Positions 16,436 to 24,204 of a stretch of DNA of 24,891 nucleotides are shown piece after piece; position 1 is the first letter of the stretch, and every line of letters starts with the position of its first letter. Below the pieces are notes generated by a model. That model did not search any database, had not been told where the DNA came from, and saw only the letters and a program-made list of their open reading frames with translations. The stretch is taken from NCBI GenBank assembly GCA_964481035.1, contig CAYZSE010000037.1:1-24891 (forward strand). Reading direction: 5' to 3'. A program made the translations under genes and the position numbers. The stretch comes from JAAAPF01 sp964481035 (GTDB lineage Bacteria; Pseudomonadota; Alphaproteobacteria; Geminicoccales; Geminicoccaceae).

Positions 16436-17524
16436 TCAGCCCGGGATCGAGCCGACCACGCCGTCGACGTAGGTGCTCATGCCCAAGAGCGTCTCGTCGT
16501 CCGCGACCTCGCCCGCAGCGATCATCACGCTGCCGTCCTGGGCCTTGATCGGTCCGGCGAAGGGGTGGGCGCTGCCGTCGATGATGGCGGCCTTGAGCGC
16601 CTCCGCCTCGGCGATCATCTCGGGCGTCGCCAGCGGGCCGAAGTCGGCCAGCGCCACCGCGCCCTCGGCCAAGCCGTCCCAGGTATCGGTCGAGGTCCAG
16701 GTGCCGTCGAGGGCCTCGCCCGTGCGGCGGACGTAATAGGGCCCCCAATCGTCGATGACCGCGGTGACCTGGGTGTCGGGCGCGAAGCGCCGCATGTCGG
16801 AGGCCTGGCCGAAGCATGGGATGCCGCGCTCCTCGGCGACCTGGCAGGGCGCCGGGCTGTCGGTGTGCTGGGTCATGACATCGATGCCCTGGTCGATCAG
16901 TGCGCGAGCGGCTTCGGCCTCCTTGCCCGGGTCGTACCAGCTATTGACCCAGACCGGTGTCACCGTGGCTTCGGGGTTGATGCGGCGGAGGTGGATCGCC
17001 GTGGCGTTGATGCCGCGGATCACCTCGGGGATCGGGAACGAGGCGATGTAGCCGACCTTGCCGCTTTGGGTGAGCCGGCCGGCCATGGTGCCGACGACGG
17101 CGCGGCCCTCGTAGAAACGAGCGGCGTAGGTGGCGAGGTTGTCGAGGCGCTGGTAGCCCGTGCAGTGCTCGAACTTGATCTCGGGGAACTGGCGGGCGAC
17201 CCGGACCGTCGCGTTCATGAAGCCGAAGGACGTCGTGAAGACGAGCCCATGACCCGAGGCGGCGAGCTGGCGCACGACGCGCTCGGCGTCCGGCCCCTCG
17301 CTGACGCTTTCGACGAAGGTGGTCGCCACCTCGTCGCCATAGGCCGCCTCGACGGCCCGGCGGCCGACATCGTGGCGATAGGTCCAGCCGTGATCACCGA
17401 CGGGCCCGACATAGACGAAGCCGATCTCGAGGGGCTCTTGGCCCCGGGCACGGCCGCCGATGGCGAGGGCGGCAGCGCCGGCGGCGCCGGCGAGCAGGCC
17501 GCGGCGATGCAGGGCGAGGCTCAT
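16436..17524 (-). CDS. BMP-family (PnrA/Med-like) ABC transporter substrate-binding protein
   Basis: This is an exported binding protein of the basic-membrane-protein family, whose members bind purine nucleosides or related ligands. It has 362 residues from ATG 17524, with AGGAG 9 bases upstream. The N-terminus MSLALHRRGLLAGAAGAAA has a twin-arginine-like RRGLL motif and an Ala/Gly-rich core. No lipobox Cys is present. The mature part shows family segments such as GFVYVGPVGDHGWTYRHD, FTTSFGFMNATVRVA and KVGYIASFPIPEVIRGINA, followed by VWVNSWYDPGKEAEAARAL. No matching permease or ATPase genes are in the window, so it is separated from its importer. The gene downstream is an exporter, not an importer. 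Confidence 0.94.
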   Translation of the reverse strand: MSLALHRRGLLAGAAGAAALAIGGRARGQEPLEIGFVYVGPVGDHGWTYRHDVGRRAVEAAYGDEVATTFVESVSEGPDAERVVRQLAASGHGLVFTTSFGFMNATVRVARQFPEIKFEHCTGYQRLDNLATYAARFYEGRAVVGTMAGRLTQSGKVGYIASFPIPEVIRGINATAIHLRRINPEATVTPVWVNSWYDPGKEAEAARALIDQGIDVMTQHTDSPAPCQVAEERGIPCFGQASDMRRFAPDTQVTAVIDDWGPYYVRRTGEALDGTWTSTDTWDGLAEGAVALADFGPLATPEMIAEAEALKAAIIDGSAHPFAGPIKAQDGSVMIAAGEVADDETLLGMSTYVDGVVGSIPG

Positions 17525-17708
17525 GGCGTGGTCTCCTGGACGACGGCGTGGGGCACGACCAAGCGCAGAAAGCCTACTTCTCGCCGCATCGCAAGGGCGC
17601 GCCCGCACGGGCTGAGGGAGCCGACAGGCCCACGCCGCCCCGGGCTCGATGCGGCTCGCCTTGATGTCGCCGCCTGCCGCTCCGCGGGCACGGATCCGAT
17701 GTGCCGGA

Positions 17709-18122
17709 TCAGCTCGAGGAGAGCGCGAGCGGGTTGGTCCCGCGCGCCGGCGCGGCCAGCGCCGGCCCGGCCGGTCGGCTCTTGGCCTCGGCCTCGGCCG
17801 CCTTGCGGCGCTCGGCCGCCCGCAGGGCCGCGGCCTGCTCCTCGCGTCGCTCGGCCGCCTCGCGCCGCTGCTCCTGGGCGCGAAGCTTACGCTGGGCCGC
17901 CGCCGCGCGCGCGCGCCAGCCGAGACCACTCAACCACAGAACCACGGCCGCGAGCAGAGCCCCGCCGATCAAGGCCAGCAAGCCGAAGGCCCAGACGGGC
18001 AGGGTGATCGGCACCAGGCCCGGCCACAGCAAGATGTCCACCGCGTCCCGGTTCTGCACGGCGAACACGATGAGGTAGACGCCGACGACGGCGGCGATGA
18101 GCAGGCGGATCAATCTGAGCAT
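17709..18122 (-). CDS. LapA-domain (DUF1049) inner-membrane protein with long charged tail
   Basis: LapA-family proteins are small inner-membrane proteins. In Escherichia coli LapA acts with LapB in control of lipopolysaccharide synthesis. The product has 137 residues from ATG 18122. Helix 1 is at about 5-23, followed by the family's AVQNRDAVDILLWPG turn. Helix 2 is at about 45-65. The tail from 68 to 115 is Arg/Glu/Ala-rich (RREAAERREEQAAALRAAE) and likely a coiled coil, ending in a Pro/Ala-rich stretch. That tail is longer than in the E. coli protein. The gene follows ihfB by 46 bases, as in many proteobacteria. No lapB follows here. Confidence 0.88.
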   Translation of the reverse strand: MLRLIRLLIAAVVGVYLIVFAVQNRDAVDILLWPGLVPITLPVWAFGLLALIGGALLAAVVLWLSGLGWRARAAAAQRKLRAQEQRREAAERREEQAAALRAAERRKAAEAEAKSRPAGPALAAPARGTNPLALSSS

Positions 18123-18168
18123 GGTCGAAGATCCCTCGGTGCGGGTCGGGGCGGCGCCGCTCGCGGCG

Positions 18169-18450
18169 TCAATCGGCGTTGAGCAGCTCGCGCAGATCTT
18201 TGCCGGTCTTGAAGTGCGGCACAACCTTGTCGGGGATCGGCACCTCCTCGCCGGTGCGCGGATTGCGACCGAGCCGCGCCGCCCGACGGCGGACCGAGAA
18301 GGCGCCGAAGCCGCGCAGCTCGACCCGGTCACCGCGCGCGAGCGCCTCGGCGATCTCGTCGAACACTGTTGCGACGATGCGCTCGACGTCGCGCGTGAGC
18401 AGATGCGGGTTGGCCTCGGCGAGGCGCTTGACGAGATCGGACTTGGTCAA
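18169..18450 (-). CDS. ihfB: Integration host factor beta subunit (TTG start)
   Basis: IHF-beta pairs with IHF-alpha to bend DNA in replication, recombination and transcription. The 93-residue product reads LTKSDLVKRLAEANPHL at the start, where the family begins MTKS. The core has DRVELRGFGAFSVR, the DNA-intercalating arm LGRNPRTGEEV with its Pro, and the end PHFKTGKDLRELLN. The codon at the expected start is TTG (18450-18448). No in-frame ATG or GTG lies nearby, and the only upstream in-frame ATG, 120 bases away at 18570, would add 40 residues with no family match. No strong ribosome-binding site precedes the TTG. The gene lies between the cyclase-TPR gene and the lapA-type gene. Confidence 0.94.
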   Translation of the reverse strand: MTKSDLVKRLAEANPHLLTRDVERIVATVFDEIAEALARGDRVELRGFGAFSVRRRAARLGRNPRTGEEVPIPDKVVPHFKTGKDLRELLNAD

Positions 18451-18609
18451 GGTGGTATCCGGATCGGCTCGTGCGCCGGTGCACCGACCGGCTCCTAGGC
18501 AGGTGCCAGACGCGCCCGCCGGGGTCAACCGTCCGAGGCGCGTAACTGTTTGAGCGCTCGTGCTTTTCAACTACCTCAAAGGCGTTGCGGTGGCGCCGGG
18601 GCCGAGGAC

Positions 18610-19389
18610 CTACGGGCGCAGCCGCTCGATCAGCCCGGCATAGGCCGCCGGCAACCGGGGCCGAGGCGCCAGAATCGACGGCGCCCGCGGAGGCTCGGTG
18701 CTCGCAGCCGCGGCCGGCGACGGCATCGCGGGCAACCTCTCTCGGGCGACCAGCTCGATCCGCGCGAAACCCCACGCCCTGGGACGCAGATGCCGGGCCC
18801 GCGCGATCGTCTCGAGGGCTTCCTCGGGGACACCGAGGCAGAGCTGAGCCAGGGCCTGCAGGTAGAGGCGATAGGGCACGAGCGGGTCCGTCTCCCCCAG
18901 CGCCACCGCGCGCTCGAACCGCTCCGCGGCAGCCTCGAACGCGCCGGCCGCCAAGTGGACGAGCCCTTCGAGCTCGAGCCCCGGGACGTAGGTGGGATTG
19001 AGCTCGAGCACGCGATCGGCGGCGCGGTGGGCAAGCCCCGGGTCTGCTCGCGCATAGATGTAGAACAAGCCGCGAGCGAAAAAGACGTAGTCGCTGCGTG
19101 GCAGGCCCTCCACGGCCGTTGCCAGGCCGCGCTCCAGCTCATCGAGCGTGGCTTCATCGAGGGCCTCGAAGCGAGCCGCGGCCAGCATCGCCCGCGCCTC
19201 GCTCCGCATGGCCAACGCCATGGGATCGTCGGGCTTGAGCTCGAGTGCCCGATCGACGAGCTGCGCGGCCCGCTCCCAGCTCGCCACGGTGGCCTCGTAG
19301 AAGGCGCTGGCGGCCCGCGTACGAAGTTCCGAGACGCTCAGCTGCTCGTCCGGCAGGTCGGTCAGCCGGGCCGCGTCGAACGCGTTGAT
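18610..19389 (-). pseudogene. C-terminal TPR part of the interrupted nucleotide cyclase gene
   Basis: This stretch is open for 259 codons in exactly the same frame as the cyclase part above it, and begins right after an amber codon (TAG at 19392-19390). Its first residues INAFDAARLTDLPDEQLSV and TRAASAFYEAT continue the pattern of cyclase-TPR fusion proteins. Helical repeats follow, rich in ALELKPDD, VLELNPTYVPGLELEG and AVALGETDP units, which are TPR-like, and a Pro/Ala-rich end. A GTG at 19287 could restart translation. The TAG differs by one base from CAG, the Gln that I would expect there. I therefore read it as a recent nonsense mutation or a sequencing or assembly error. Confidence 0.7.
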
Positions 19390-20262
19390 CTACAGCCGCA
19401 GATCCGCGTCCGCGCGTTCGACGATGCGGTCGCACAACGCGAAGGGGTCATCGCTGTCGCCCTCATAGGACCGCGACCACATCGGGCGACCGTCGGTTGC
19501 CGCGACGAGCGCCAAGTTGACCCGGCTTCGGGCCTCGCCGCAGCGAACGCGACCGCGCAACCGATAGTGCGGCTCGTCGATGGCGGCGGCATCGCCAGAG
19601 GTGACACGGATACCGGTCCGCCTCGCCAAGTGCTGCAATAGGAGCTCGCGCAGGTCGTCGGCCAGGGCGCGCGCCTCACCGGTCGCCGTTGCGGCGGCGA
19701 AGACCTCGACCGCGACCAGGGGCATNNNNNNNNNNNNNNNNNNNNNNNNNNNNNNNNNNNNNNNNNNNNNNNNNNNNNNNNNNNNNNNNNNNNNNNNNNN
19801 NNNNNNNNNNNNNNNNNNNNNNNNNAGGAACGACCGTGCGAGTTCGGGCGCGAGCTGGCGGTGGAGATCCTGTGAAATCAGCAAGCCCCCGGGCGGTGCC
19901 TCGGCCTGGAGCCGGTGGGCGAGGTTGACGGCGTGTCCGTAGAAGTCGGTGTCGTCGAACACGATCTCGCCGAGATGGCCACCCAGACGTAGCTTGCACC
20001 GCGACTGCTGGGCGAGGCCCTCCTGCACCGCCATGGCGCCTGCGATCGCGCCGGTGACCGTCGGAAACGCGACGATCCAGCCGTCACCGAGACGTTTCAG
20101 GATCTCCCCGCCGTGTGCGGTCCTCACCGGCTCGACATGGCGGCTCTTCAGCTCGTTCAGCGCTCGACGCGCCGCCACCTCGTCCGTGTCGAGCATGCGG
20201 GTGTAGCCGACCAGATCGGCGACGACGACGACGGCGAGCTCGCGCGTCTCACCACCCGGCAC
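19390..20262 (-). CDS. Class III adenylate/guanylate cyclase domain protein (stops early; contains assembly gap)
   Basis: This N-terminal part begins at GTG 20262 with a strong GGGAGGAG site just upstream. The class III catalytic domain is clear: metal ligand D16 in VVADLVGYTRM, substrate-related K56 and second metal ligand D60 in EILKRLGDGW, then GGHLGEIVFDDTDFYGHAVN with the transition-state Asn and the Arg in AHRLQ. It is cytosolic as seen, with no membrane segment. After about 145 residues the 100-N gap removes the domain end. The sequence resumes as a TolB-like/FlgO-like strand (PLVAVEVFAAA, then RLRGRVRCGEARSRVNLAL) up to DLRL and an amber codon. The frame match across the gap is not proof, since 100 Ns is a placeholder length. 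A full gene would span 18610-20262. Confidence 0.8.
   Translation of the reverse strand: MPGGETRELAVVVVADLVGYTRMLDTDEVAARRALNELKSRHVEPVRTAHGGEILKRLGDGWIVAFPTVTGAIAGAMAVQEGLAQQSRCKLRLGGHLGEIVFDDTDFYGHAVNLAHRLQAEAPPGGLLISQDLHRQLAPELARSFXXXXXXXXXXXXXXXXXXXXXXXXXXXXXXXXXXMPLVAVEVFAAATATGEARALADDLRELLLQHLARRTGIRVTSGDAAAIDEPHYRLRGRVRCGEARSRVNLALVAATDGRPMWSRSYEGDSDDPFALCDRIVERADADLRL
19726..19825. other. Assembly gap of 100 Ns
   Basis: Exactly 100 unknown bases, the usual placeholder for a scaffold gap of unknown size, lie inside the cyclase-TPR gene. Confidence 0.99.
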
Positions 20263-20292
20263 GAGCTCCTCCCGTGGACCAAGCCCTCGACC

Positions 20293-20333
20293 CTACGGCA
20301 TCGGCTGCCTCGACGCAGCCGCATTTTCCGTAG
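20293..20333. terminator. Nested hairpin between rpsA and the cyclase gene
   Basis: The outer arms CTACGG (20293-20298) and CCGTAG (20328-20333) enclose the inner arms CGGCTGC (20302-20308) and GCAGCCG (20315-20321) with a 6-nt loop. On the minus strand it follows the rpsA stop by about 65 bases and ends about 30 bases before the cyclase GTG. The TTTT after the inner stem is on the plus strand, where no gene precedes it. It could end rpsA transcripts or act in the cyclase leader. Confidence 0.45.
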
Positions 20334-20398
20334 AGCCCGGGGTTGCGCGCGAGGGCGTGGGCCAGCCCAGCGCGCGCCAGCCCTCCGCGCCCCTCAGC

Positions 20399-22108
20399 TC
20401 AGCCGTCGCCGCGCTGCTTCTCGCGCAACGCCGCGCCGAGGATGTCGCCGAGCGAGGCGCCGCTGTCGGCGGAGCCGAAGTCCGCCATCGCCTTCTTCTC
20501 GTCCTCGAGCTCCAGGGCCTTGATCGAGAGCACGACACGCCGGGTGTTCTGGTCGAGCGAGGTGACCATGGCATCGACCTTCTCACCGACGGCGAAGCGC
20601 TCGGGCCGCTGCTCGGAGCGGTCGCGGGCGAGCTCGTTCTTGCGGATGAAGCCGGTTGCCCCGCTCGTCTCGATCTCGAGCCCGCCGGCGGTGACGCCCG
20701 TCACCGTGCAGGTCACCCGCGCGCCGCGCTTGAGGCCGGCGGTCGCCTCCTTGAAGGGGTCGTCGCTGAGCTGCTTGATGCCGAGCGAGATGCGCTCCTT
20801 CTCGACGTCGACGTCGAGCACCATGACCTCGACCTCGTCGCCCTCCTTGTAGCGTTGGATCGCCTCCTCGCCGCTCTCCTCCCAGGCGATGTCCGAGAGG
20901 TGCACGAGGCCGTCGACGTCGCTGTCGAGGCCCAAGAACAGGCCGAACTCGGTGATGTTCTTGACCTGCCCCTCGAGCGTCGAGCCGATCGGATGGCGCT
21001 CGAGGAACTCTTCCCAGGGGTTGGACTGGACCTGCTTGAGGCCCAAGGAGACGCGGCGCTTCTCCTCGTCGACCTCGAGGACCATGACCTCGACCTCCTG
21101 GCTGGTCGAGACGATCTTGCCCGGGTGCACGTTCTTCTTGGTCCAGCTCATCTCGGAGACGTGCACCAGCCCCTCGACGCCGGGCTCGAGTTCGACGAAG
21201 GCGCCGTAGTCGGTGATGTTGGTGACCCGCCCGGTCCACTTGGTGCCGACCGGGTACTTGGCGGCAACGCCCTCCCAGGGGTCGGCCTCGAGCTGCTTCA
21301 TGCCCAAGGAGATGCGCTGCGTCTCGCGGTTGAAGCGGATCACCTGCACCTTGACCTGCTGGCCGACGCCGAGGACGTCGGTCGGGTGCGCGACCCGGCG
21401 CCAGGAGATGTCGGTGACGTGCAGGAGGCCGTCGAGGCCACCGAGGTCGACGAAGGCGCCGTAGTCGGTGATGTTCTTCACCACACCGTCGAGGATCTGG
21501 CCTTCCTTGAGGGTCTGCAGGAGCTCGTCGCGCTGCTCCTTCCTGCTCTCCTCGAGCACCGAGCGGCGTGAGACGACGATGTTGCCGCGCCGCCGATCCA
21601 TCTTGAGGATCAAGAACGGCTCCTGCTTATTGAGCAGATACGAGACGTCGCGGACCGGGCGGATGTCGACCTGGCTGCCGGGCAGGAAGGCGACCGCACC
21701 ACCGAGGTCGACGGCGAAGCCGCCTTTGACCCGGCCGAAGATGTGCCCGGTGACCTTGTCCTGTGCGTTGAACGCCTTCTCGAGACGGTTCCAGCTCTCC
21801 TCGCGGCGCGCCTTGTCGCGCGAGAGCACGCTCTCGCCGCTCTTGTTCTCGAGGCGCTCGATGTAGACCTCGACCTCGTCGCCGACATTGACCTCCGGCG
21901 ACTGGCCCGGGGCGGCGAACTCGCGGAGCGGCACCCGGCCTTCCGCCTTGAGCCCGACGTCGACGACCGCGTCGTCGTTCTCGATGCCGACGATGGTTCC
22001 CTTGACGACCGTGCCTTCGAGCTTGCTCCGACCGGACAGCGATTCGTCCAGCATCGCCGCGAAATCCTCGACGGCCGGCGCCTCGACGGCAAAGGTTGTA
22101 TCGGTCAT
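20399..22108 (-). CDS. rpsA: 30S ribosomal protein S1
   Basis: S1 binds mRNA and helps 30S subunits start translation. It has 569 residues from ATG 22108 (MTDTTFAVEAP). Six S1 RNA-binding domains are present. The first two are the divergent ribosome-binding pair (GTIVGIENDDAVVDVGLKAEG; GHIFGRVKGGFAVDLGG). The next three are classical: VKNITDYGAFVDLGGLDGL, VTNITDYGAFVELEPGVEGL and VKNITEFGLFLGLDSDVDGL. The sixth is degenerate (TVTGVTAGGLEIETSGATGF). The acidic/Lys-rich tail ends KQRGDG. It follows cmk by 67 bases in the conserved aroA-cmk-rpsA order, and a small hairpin covers its ribosome-binding site. Confidence 0.98.
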   Translation of the reverse strand: MTDTTFAVEAPAVEDFAAMLDESLSGRSKLEGTVVKGTIVGIENDDAVVDVGLKAEGRVPLREFAAPGQSPEVNVGDEVEVYIERLENKSGESVLSRDKARREESWNRLEKAFNAQDKVTGHIFGRVKGGFAVDLGGAVAFLPGSQVDIRPVRDVSYLLNKQEPFLILKMDRRRGNIVVSRRSVLEESRKEQRDELLQTLKEGQILDGVVKNITDYGAFVDLGGLDGLLHVTDISWRRVAHPTDVLGVGQQVKVQVIRFNRETQRISLGMKQLEADPWEGVAAKYPVGTKWTGRVTNITDYGAFVELEPGVEGLVHVSEMSWTKKNVHPGKIVSTSQEVEVMVLEVDEEKRRVSLGLKQVQSNPWEEFLERHPIGSTLEGQVKNITEFGLFLGLDSDVDGLVHLSDIAWEESGEEAIQRYKEGDEVEVMVLDVDVEKERISLGIKQLSDDPFKEATAGLKRGARVTCTVTGVTAGGLEIETSGATGFIRKNELARDRSEQRPERFAVGEKVDAMVTSLDQNTRRVVLSIKALELEDEKKAMADFGSADSGASLGDILGAALREKQRGDG

Positions 22109-22114
22109 GCGGTC

Positions 22115-22127
22115 TCCGCATAGCGGA
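22115..22127 (-). promoter_or_regulatory. Small hairpin over the rpsA ribosome-binding site
   Basis: In the rpsA mRNA, UCCGC-UAU-GCGGA forms a 5-bp stem with a 3-nt loop, and the GGA of the GGAG site, 5 bases before the AUG, lies in the 3' arm. S1 represses its own translation in Escherichia coli (established). A similar control here is inference. Confidence 0.35.
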
Positions 22128-22175
22128 CGCACGCGCCCGCCGGGTTAGGGTTGCAAAAACGCCGCCGCGCCCGGC

Positions 22176-22832
22176 TCATCCCCTGGCCCGTGCGGCACGC
22201 TCGTCGATGAAACCTCGGGCGGCGGCGACCGCAGCCTCGAAATCCATCCGCGTGGTGTCGAGGACGAAGGCGTCCGCGGCGACCTGCAAGGGGGCCGCTC
22301 GCCGCGTCGCATCGCGCTGGTCGCGCCGGCGAAGTTCCGCCAAAACTTCGCTGTATATAACGTCCGTTCCCCGCCGCTGCAACTGTTCGCACCGGCGCGC
22401 GGCGCGCACCTCGACGCTCGCCGTGACGAAGACCTTGGCGGGCGCCTCCGGTACGATCGCCGTGCCGATGTCGCGACCGACGAGCAGCGCGCCGCCGGGG
22501 CGCAGGGCGAAATCGCGCTGCAGGTCGAACAGGACGGCGCGTACCGCCGGCATGGCCGCCACGCGCGAGGCGCGCTCGCCGATGGCCTCGGTCGCGAGCC
22601 GCCGCTCGTCGAGCGCCTCGATCCGCAGCCGCCGCGCGATCTCCGCCGCCGCCGCGGCGTCGTCCGCGCGCTCCGTCGGCATCGCCGCACCGACCGCACG
22701 GTAGAGCAGGCCGGTGTCGAGGAAGGGCACGGCGAGCTCGCAGGCCAGGCGCGCGCCGAGCGTGGTCTTGCCGGAGCTGCCCGGCCCGTCGACCGCGATC
22801 GGGAAGGCGGTGTCGGCGGAAAGCCCCCTCAT
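22176..22832 (-). CDS. cmk: Cytidylate kinase
   Basis: Cmk phosphorylates CMP and dCMP to the diphosphates with ATP. It has 218 residues. The P-loop is GPGSSGKT (16-23), a variant of the common GPAGSGKG/GPAASGKG. The CMP-binding segment FLDTGLLYRAVG follows. VGRDIGTAIVPEA corresponds to the family's DGRDIGT motif, with Val for Asp at the first position. The lid and end match RRDQRDATRRAAPL and DAFVLDTT. It is rather short and divergent but every expected block is present. Its ATG overlaps the aroA stop as ATGA, so the two are coupled. rpsA follows 67 bases later. Confidence 0.95.
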   Translation of the reverse strand: MRGLSADTAFPIAVDGPGSSGKTTLGARLACELAVPFLDTGLLYRAVGAAMPTERADDAAAAAEIARRLRIEALDERRLATEAIGERASRVAAMPAVRAVLFDLQRDFALRPGGALLVGRDIGTAIVPEAPAKVFVTASVEVRAARRCEQLQRRGTDVIYSEVLAELRRRDQRDATRRAAPLQVAADAFVLDTTRMDFEAAVAAARGFIDERAARARG

Positions 22833-24151
22833 GTCGTATCGAGCCGGGCGCCGAGGCTGCGCATCAGCGGCACGAAACCGGGAAAGCTGGTGGCGATGGT
22901 CTCGGCACCGGCGACGGTGATCGGCTCGTCGCTCGCCAAGCCCAGCACGGCGAAGCTCATGGCGATACGATGGTCATGCCGGGCGTCGACGGTGATCCCG
23001 CCCGCGGGCGCCGCGCCGCCGGTCCCGGTGACGGCGAGCCAGTCCTCGCCGGCCTCGACCGCGACGCCCGCGGCGGCGAGGCCGGCGGCGACGGCGCTGA
23101 GCCGGTCGGTCTCCTTGACCCGGAGCTCAGCTATGCCGCGCATGACCGTTCGCCCCCGGGCGAGCGCCGCGGCCACGGCGAGGATGGGGTACTCGTCGAT
23201 CATCGCGGGCGCCCGCTCGGCCGCGACCTCGACGCCCTGCAGCGGCGCGGCCCGCACGACGAGGTCGCCCACGGGCTCGCCGCCGAGCGTGCGGCGGTTC
23301 TCGATGGCCAGGGCGGCGCCCATCTCCCGCAGCACGTCGAACAGGCCGGTGCGGGTCGGGTTGAGGCCGACGCCGTCGAGCCGCACCGCCGAGCCCGCCG
23401 TCGCCAGGGCGGCGACCGCGGGAAAGGCCGCCGAGGAGGGATCCGCCGGCACCTCCACGGTCAGCGGCGCGAGCTCGACCTCGCCGTCGACCGCGACGCG
23501 GTGGCGCCCGTCGGCGGTGGTCTCGGCGACGACGTGGGCGCCCATGGCGGCGAGCATGTTCTCGGTGTGATCGCGCGAGCGCGCCGGTTCGCTGACCGAG
23601 GTGCGTCCCGGCGCGTGCAGGCCGGCGAGCAGGATCGCCGACTTGACCTGGGCCGAGGCGACCGCGCTCGCGTGCTCGACCGCGAGGGGACGGGCCAGCC
23701 CCCGCATGGCGAGCGGCAGCCGTCCGCCGGCGCGGGCGGTGAAGGTCGCCCCCATCCGCGCCAGCGGCTCGACGATCCGCGCCATCGGTCGCTTGCGCAG
23801 GGAGGCGTCGCCGGTCAGCACGGCGGGAAAGGGATGGCCGGCGAGGATCCCCATCAACAGCCGGGCGCCGGTGCCGGAATTGCCGAGGTCGAGCACGTCG
23901 TCGGGGGCGGCGAGCCCGCCGGTGCCGACGCCATGCACGCGGACCACGCCGGCGGCCCGCTCGATGGTCACGCCGAGGCGCTCGAGGGCGGCCCAGGTGG
24001 CGCGCACGTCGGCGCCGTCGAGCAATCCCTTGATCTCGCTCGTGCCGACGGCGAGGGCCCCCAAGAGCAGCGCGCGATGGGAGATCGACTTGTCGCCGGG
24101 CAAGGCGACGCGGCCTTCGAGCGGGCCCGAAGCGTGGCTGACGAGCTGCAT
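22829..24151 (-). CDS. aroA: 3-phosphoshikimate 1-carboxyvinyltransferase (EPSP synthase), class II type
   Basis: AroA makes EPSP from shikimate-3-phosphate and phosphoenolpyruvate in the aromatic amino acid pathway. It has 440 residues from ATG 24151. The class II marks are present: GDKS (19-22, with K21), SAQVK (166-170), RDHTE (193-197) and NPTR. Catalytic segments ELRVKETDRL and DHRIAMSF are intact. The phosphoenolpyruvate loop reads GNSGT with Gly93, where the glyphosate-insensitive Agrobacterium CP4 enzyme has Ala100. By that single residue this enzyme looks like the ordinary form. The stop overlaps the cmk start (ATGA), and the gene diverges from the TIGR02300 gene 114 bases away. Confidence 0.97.
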   Translation of the reverse strand: MQLVSHASGPLEGRVALPGDKSISHRALLLGALAVGTSEIKGLLDGADVRATWAALERLGVTIERAAGVVRVHGVGTGGLAAPDDVLDLGNSGTGARLLMGILAGHPFPAVLTGDASLRKRPMARIVEPLARMGATFTARAGGRLPLAMRGLARPLAVEHASAVASAQVKSAILLAGLHAPGRTSVSEPARSRDHTENMLAAMGAHVVAETTADGRHRVAVDGEVELAPLTVEVPADPSSAAFPAVAALATAGSAVRLDGVGLNPTRTGLFDVLREMGAALAIENRRTLGGEPVGDLVVRAAPLQGVEVAAERAPAMIDEYPILAVAAALARGRTVMRGIAELRVKETDRLSAVAAGLAAAGVAVEAGEDWLAVTGTGGAAPAGGITVDARHDHRIAMSFAVLGLASDEPITVAGAETIATSFPGFVPLMRSLGARLDTT

Positions 24152-24204
24152 GGATGTCCAAGGCGGATGGTCGGCGGCGGCGCCGGGCACCGCGCGCCTT
24201 TCTT

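Noticed and set aside
14220..16472. 750-codon plus-strand open frame opposite the MsbA-like gene
   Set aside because: The minus strand carries all ABC exporter motifs. The plus-strand translation is Arg/Gly/His-rich without domain features.
18169..18570. 133-residue form of IHF-beta starting at ATG 18570
   Set aside because: The extra 40 residues match nothing in IHF-beta, which begins exactly at the TTG at 18450.
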